Origin: Allantophomopsis cytisporea
Lineage: Eukaryota > Ascomycota > Leotiomycetes > Phacidiales > Phacidiaceae
NCBI GenBank assembly: GCA_024752435.1
Contig: CP103023.1
Location: 124,001 to 188,000, forward strand
Reading direction: 5' to 3'
DNA: 64,000 nt
The notes beneath the pieces were generated by a model. That model saw only the letters and a program-made list of their open reading frames with translations, was not told the DNA's origin and searched no databases. The first letter of the stretch is position 1, and each line of letters begins with the position of its first letter. The translations under genes were made by a program, and so were the position numbers. Below, one piece after another: positions 58,678-64,000 of the stretch.

Positions 58678-61042
58678 TTACCTCGCCGCTTTACATTTCG
58701 TCTCCTCCTTCTGCCTTCGTCTCGCCTCTTTCAACACCTTGTTCTTTCTTATCTTACTATTTTCTTTCCGTACTTTGAGTATGGTTTTGATATGGGATAC
58801 TTCGAGAGGCATCTTTTTGCTATTTGCAAGCAAATCCGCCAACTTCATGACATTTTTCTTTATCTCACGTCCATTCACATCTACCTGTGAAACAACAGTA
58901 AGATCTTCCTCAGACAATTTGAAATCACCGTAAATGCGATCAAGAAAGTTTTTCCAGACTTTTCGACGCGATTATTGACTCAACTCTGGGTAGTCGGTGG
59001 ACAACTGGACGCGTGACTCAAAAGCTTCATCCAAGGTTTTTACTCGGTTGGTAGTAAGGAAAAGGGTGCCCTCATAGTACTCGAGGTTTTGGAGAAAAAC
59101 TGTAAACCGGTCAGTCCATGCCAATACATATTTTCGCTGTTTTTCATATAGCTACTCGATACCAATCCGTTCCTTTTCAGGTTGTCTGTCCTTCTCTGCT
59201 CCACGAAAACATCCGATTCATCTAGCAGCAACACAGTTTTCCACATCGTTGCCATCTCAAATGCTTCTGAAAGTCTTTTCTGTACAATCTGAGGATCCAG
59301 GCCCAGATCTCCTGCGCTAATTGTTAAGAGCGGGACTTTCATTGTTTCCGCAACTATGACATGATGCTAGTTAGATCAGGGCTGGGGCAATTACCGGAGC
59401 AAGTATCACATACCGGACTCTGCAATAAGTGTTTTTCCAATTCCAGGAGGTCCATTGAGAAGCATGATGATTCCCTTGCCTAAGACTGATATTAGAAAGA
59501 GATGTTCTGAGCTCAACCATCGAAGCTTGGATTCTTGCAGCTCGCATCTTACCTTTTCCTTCAATGATGTCGTCGAAGCCACTTTCTGAGTCATGCTGGG
59601 CATTGCTGATCGCCAAGGGCAGACCCTTCAACTTTTTGGGGTTGGCAAGGTGATTGAAAACTTTTGTGTTCCATTGAATCTCCTTGATCTCATCAATTTC
59701 AAAATCCACTTGAAGCGAGTTAGTATTGTCACAAAATCATACAATGTGGACCTACGCCATCTCTTGATTTTCAAGGTATATCCCCTCACTAATGGGCGAC
59801 AGATGAGAAGCTGATTCTTATCAAGGGCAGTGGCATCCGGTGCCTTCTGTACGACCTCATTTTCTACGTCACCATCTATCTCACCGTCGTCGAAGCAGAC
59901 AGAATCCAGTGGATCATCACCATCCTGACGTGAGGATGAGAAGGCGTGGCCGGGATTAAAACGGAAGTATGCGCCCGAGTCAATCACTACACGGCCATTT
60001 ACCTAGGTCATGTTAGTAGATATGGAATCTGATGGATAAGTATACTAACATAGTATGGCTTTTCATTGACAGTCACGCCCTTGTATGTCACGAAATGGGT
60101 CCCAGCGAGGTTTTGGAACCGTTCCCCTCTTTTTCGCAAAGTCTCCTTCGGCTTCTCCTTGTCCAAGTGAGATTTTAGGGGATATGCTTTGAGAGACTTA
60201 ATGCCTGCGGTCCCGGTATATTCGGAGATGCTGAGCACTTGTATTCTTCGCACAAATTGCTGGCCATTCCAATCAATACACTGGCAGCTTAGAGAGAGAT
60301 AGTCATTTCCAGGACCGCCTCTTGTCGGTGTGATACGTTTTGGATCCTCCTTCAACTGAAGCGCGATGTGGGTTTTGCCCTTCATAGAGTAGATATAATC
60401 CCCGGGCTTGAAGATTGCCCAGAGGTGGTCGATGCTGATAGCATCATGACGTTTGAAGTCTTTGATACCAGAGAATACGCTATAAAACTCAGGCTCGAGT
60501 GCTTCCAGAAGAAGTCGAAGATGACTCCTTGTAGTTTCAACTGTTTCGCTTTTAATAGCCTTCCTGATATTGCTCCGTTCATAGAAAAGTGGTTGGAACG
60601 GATGTTCAAAGGTGACAAATTTTGTATCAAGGCTGATATTGAGATATCTTGCAAGAAGTCCCTTAATAAATTTGCGTATAAGAGGACTTTGAACGACAAT
60701 GGAGTGGATAGAAGTATCCTTGGATTCCATCTCATCATAGTTTGGTCGATTCCTGATCAAGAGAGCAAAAGATGCCAAGTCAACCTTTTTGACCTTCTTG
60801 CCCTCGTCGTCCGTTGACATGAATCGAGGCTTCTCATCCACCCAGCTGATAATACCATGCGTATACTCTCTTCCCATATATTGATGCTTTAACTCGCACT
60901 TCATTCCCTTAATTATAAGTTCCATATCGTCAGAATCGGCGTCCTCTTTTTTGTTGTTACCTGTACCATTGATGCTACCATTGCTGTCATCACCTGTGGT
61001 ATAATAGTCGTTTTTACGTCTTTTTCTATGATAGCGGTTCAT
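58678..61042 (-). pseudogene. AAA+ ATPase, copy 2, interrupted by an in-frame stop
   Basis: Exons 61042-60050, 60002-59756, 59708-59553, 59479-59414, 59353-59156 and 59099 downward join in phase. The product has a DUF7025-like stretch (ISIDHLWAIFKPGDYIYSM), Walker A GPPGIGKT (about 475-482), Walker B VLLLDESD (Ser where copy 1 has Ala), and the sensor region LFLTTNRVKTLDEAFESRV. A TAA at 58972-58974 then ends translation after about 595 residues. The same frame stays open for about 98 further codons to 58678 and encodes the expected missing part (RRKVWKNFLDR, DVNGREIKKNVMKLADLL). One nonsense codon (CAA/CAG-to-TAA type) thus removes the lid. In the other direction, a TAG at 61058-61060 lies in frame 15 bp before the start used. 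Either the gene is newly dead, or it makes a truncated ATPase. Confidence 0.75.
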
Positions 61043-62310
61043 ATCACCCTTAGAAGGCTAATCGTCCATATCCTGGCTAACATATTGGCGGCTTAACGTT
61101 TTTACACCACCCTGATCATATTCATTCGAATCGGCCATGGATCAATAAATGATCTTGCGCAATGTTCTCTTACTGCCGGTATATTAGGCTGGTGAGACAG
61201 CTATGTAGTATTGTAGATATAGAGCCACTTTGATTGAAAAAAAACCGGCGCTGAGTTGTCTATTGTAGTGTAGAGAAATCGTTTCAGTTTTGGTTGTCAA
61301 GAGAGAGTTGAAAGTTCAGAGCAATGTTTAAGGCAGCCAGATGATTAGTCCTTTTGGATTAGTTGGTACAGGTTGAGCAGTAAGAAATATGAAGGACTTG
61401 TCGAGAGTTTTATCGCCGAAAGAGAATACGCTGATACTTCGAGTAACCGGGACAATGGATACCTAATGGCAATTTTTAGCTATCTAGGTAGGTTGGTCAG
61501 TGTGAATGAGTTGAAAATATTGGGATTGAACCGAAGTTGGCAGAAGCAGAGCGTGCTTTTATTCTCCAACACACTCTCAGATCTTCCTGCTCTTGACCAA
61601 ACTGCAGCGCTACTCTAGATATCACATCTCATCATACTAAGATGGGCTAGAGGCAAGAGAAAAGTTGTCTCGCATATCGTACCATACACCACTGTATTGC
61701 TACTTTATTTCGTCATCTCGGTGAGCGGCTATTACCACGACGCTACAATTGCGTATGGACAATTTATCCGCAACCCATTTTGGTACAGGGTCAGGGATAT
61801 AAAAGACGACTAAAGAGACAGAGTGTGTACAAGTAATGTACAAATAGCTGAGCTGCTTGAAAAAGAACTTAGCAGTTAACAGTGGTTGGAACATGCGTCA
61901 CTCACTTGTCCTGTCTCGAATCCCCGATATGAATTCTCTACACGTGACCTAAACTAATGAGTATTTCGACAGCTTAAACCAGCGGTCCTCGCCGTTGAGA
62001 TGGGTGGTCAGAATACCAACAAGTCGCTATTTCGTGTATGTAGTAATCTCACCCTCGGAAAGCAAGGCTGAAGAATGCGAAACCACATATCAGCCTTAAC
62101 AGTCAACAGCCAATACTTTGATGACATATGCGCCCGATATATTTATTTGAAGCTGCTGCCTCATCACATTCCTGTGGCGACTGCAAGTAGCTTATTTAGC
62201 CAGCCTGCCGTAATTTTATAGCCTTGTTGAACGGAGCCTTGGTCTTAAATCCGAAGAGACTTTCGAATCATCAAGGCAATTTCACAAAGCTCATAGTAGC
62301 TCATATCAGT
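61043..62310. other. Divergent upstream region between AAA+ copy 2 and the DUF7708 gene
   Basis: It holds a 26-codon ATG-led frame (61138-61061) in the same phase as AAA+ copy 2, ending in TAG. It could be an upstream open reading frame or a lost N terminus. The remaining 1.1 kb has no supported gene and is presumably shared promoter. Confidence 0.45.
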
Positions 62311-64000
62311 ATGGAGATTATGGTGAAGAAAGGTGACCCGGAATATGAACACGAGATACTCCTGCAGTTCAATGATAAAATGGTTACAGAAAAGCGCTCC
62401 GACACCATAGCCCGAGGTATTGCAGCAACAGTGAACGAAGATGAATGCCTTGCCAGTAATTCATGGAGCGGTAAATACCAAGAGAAAGTAGAGACTTCGA
62501 GGTACTGTCCAAGGAACCACACATGTATCATATTTGTTAGGTTGACTCAAATCATTCAGGGACCCAGCACTTGCAATTCTAGACATAAACTCGATACAGC
62601 TTCGGAAGAGCTGGGAGAGCTACATAAACGAAGACAACAGGTCAAGGAGAAAACACAAGTTCACAAATATTGGTCCTCTACCAAAGGGCTGTGGTATTCA
62701 GGATATCAAAGACACGGTGTCTGCAGTTGAGAGTGCATGGAGAAACAAGAAGGATAATGCACGTTTTCACAAAGCCAGCGATCATCTTCACAAGTTCTGT
62801 GGGTTTTTGAATTCGCACTTGGGATTTTTTGGGATATTACCAAGCGAGCACGAATATTTGTCCATCTTCTGCGGCGCCTCGAAGGTGTTGATTCAAGTAT
62901 GTGGATAGCCCTTCTCAATGATTGATCTAATAGGAAAACTAGGCATCTGCACGTTATGTAAAAACCGCTGAAGAGTTTAGTAAGGCTCTTGTCGACTTGA
63001 GCACCGATATTGAACAATGTGCTTCTCAAGCTCAGATCATCCACACTGAAGAGATGCGTACCCGGGTTGGCGAATACTATAGCGAGGTCTTCGCCTTTTT
63101 CCATAAAGCTTTCGACTGGTTTAATACCAAATGGTATGGCCGGTTACGTTCGAGTTTTGACGAAAACTTTTCGAAGGACCTCAGCGACCATCTGGTCAAG
63201 ATAGACGCCTGCTCGAAACGAATATTGCGTGTGATGTTGGCAGGGAGCGCCGCAGAACTCAGAGACGTGAGGCTTACACTCGTAGATTATGTGAATCGTG
63301 CCGAGAGCAACTATGAAACGAATGAGAAAAGGTTAGACCATCTAGCACATGAACTAGAGGAGCTAAAAAGTGAGGATCACATCGGAAGAATAGGACGGAA
63401 CATTTTAGGCCTATTGAGAGAATCGCTGAAGCCCAAAGGGATCGAATATGGTGCGAAAAGCTCTGGTATTCTGGGTGAGTTCTATTCAGTTTCTATATGC
63501 AGAAAGCTAATTATCTAGGACAACTATCTCGTCGTGTGACCGAGGATGTGACAGAGGGTGTGATTCGCACTCCTGAAGTCCAATCTTCTCGAATACGAAG
63601 TCAATCAGGTCGAGGTAAGTCTTTCCAGAAGCTGACAAGTTAAGCTTTTTGATATTGATGAAGAGCAGAAATGAAGACAGATCTTACTTACCGACGTGAG
63701 AAAATACTTCTTCACTCTTCTCATCTTGACAAATACACGACCTCATCAGTAGATTTTGTCCGCAATCTCGACTCTACCTCCTCTTATATTGATAACAACG
63801 TCGCCGCATCCCTTAGCTCGTGGACGACATCTACAACTTCAGAGATGCTTTGGATAGAAGGCAGTTACGAAGCAGCATATCCATCAAGTCTGACAAATAT
63901 CGGAGCAGCGATAGTTCGTGCCGCTAGTGCGTCTGAAAACAGGGTCCCAGTGCTATCCTTTTTTTGTCCCAACCCGATTGAGGAGGAAGAGCTTGATGAA
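62311..64000 (+). CDS. DUF7708 protein of fungal STAND/NLR-like type (partial, cut by window end)
   Basis: Exons 62311-62501, 62560-62896, 62943-63474, 63519-63614 and 63669 to beyond 64000. Phases match at every junction. The exon 1/2 joint reads VETSR-DPALAILDINSIQLRKSW. The region DTVSAVESAWRNKKDN, KFCGFLNSHLGFFGILPSEHEYLSIFCGASKVLIQ, LVDLSTDIEQC, and SAAELRDVRLTLVDYVN fits the helical DUF7708 module. DUF7708 sits at the N terminus of many fungal NACHT/ankyrin or NACHT/WD proteins. The last visible part (SSWTTSTTSEMLWIEGSYE, ENRVPVLSFFC) resembles the start of a nucleotide-binding region, but no P-loop is visible before the edge. The role is inferred: non-self recognition or regulated cell death, as proposed for such receptors. 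Start ATG 62311 is the first in frame. Confidence 0.75.

Noticed and set aside
1..64000. CRISPR arrays, insertion sequences, rRNA genes and intact transposons
   Set aside because: None is seen. The organism is eukaryotic, and no transposase, integrase or reverse transcriptase frame is recognisable in the window.

Overview
The window is nuclear DNA of a filamentous ascomycete (Pezizomycotina). The evidence is short introns of about 45-65 bp with GTAAGT-like donors and CTAAC-like branch points, a DASH-complex gene, an EME1 gene, a fungal-type CorA/ankyrin protein, a 2EXR protein, a heme-thiolate peroxygenase and a DUF7708 protein. A leotiomycete-like genome is my guess and is not demonstrated. 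I rebuilt exon-intron structures by hand by checking that reading phases match across splice sites. Exon coordinates are therefore predictions.

Layout. 1-3.9 kb: no confident gene. 3.9-4.7 kb: secreted HNH/DUF1524 nuclease (-). 6.4-8.5 kb: EME1, the non-catalytic partner of the MUS81 endonuclease (+). 9.5-10 kb: small eight-cysteine hydrophobin-like secreted protein (+). 10.4-12.1 kb: 2EXR protein (-). 12.9-15.7 kb: divergent pair of peroxisomal enoyl-CoA hydratase/isomerase (-) and ALG2 mannosyltransferase (+). 16-18.5 kb: disordered AT-hook protein (-). 19.1-21.8 kb: ankyrin-repeat/CorA-like membrane protein (-). 23.2-26.1 kb: DENN-domain protein (-). 26.1-32.4 kb: a 6.3-kb stretch with no recognisable gene. 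32.4-34.2 kb: threonine synthase THR4 (-). 35.1-37.1 kb: O6-alkylguanine-DNA alkyltransferase domain fused behind a long unknown region (-). 38.5-39.6 kb: TFIIH subunit TFB4 (-). 40.2-42.4 kb: UCS-type myosin chaperone (+). 42.5-45.8 kb: divergent TRM2 (-) and mitochondrial ribosomal protein uS5m (+). 46.0-46.4 kb: DAD3 (-). 46.4-50.8 kb: mostly non-coding, with one possible gene or gene remnant near 48.6-49.1 kb. 50.8-52.0 kb: short unspecific peroxygenase (+). 52.8-54.7 kb: F-box protein (+). 55.3-61.1 kb: two related AAA+ ATPases in tandem (-), the second interrupted by a stop codon. 62.3 kb to the end: a DUF7708 protein of the fungal STAND/NLR-like type (+), cut by the window edge.

The left and central parts mix housekeeping genes (glycosylation, translation, transcription/repair, amino-acid synthesis, kinetochore) with gene-poor spacers. 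The right-hand 17 kb is accessory in character: a peroxygenase, an F-box protein, duplicated and decaying AAA+ ATPases, and an NLR-like gene. The most interesting points are the alkyltransferase fusion, the AAA+/DUF7708 neighbourhood, two long perfect palindromes (24 and 28 bp) in non-coding DNA, a probable dual-start TRM2, and the hydrophobin-like gene.
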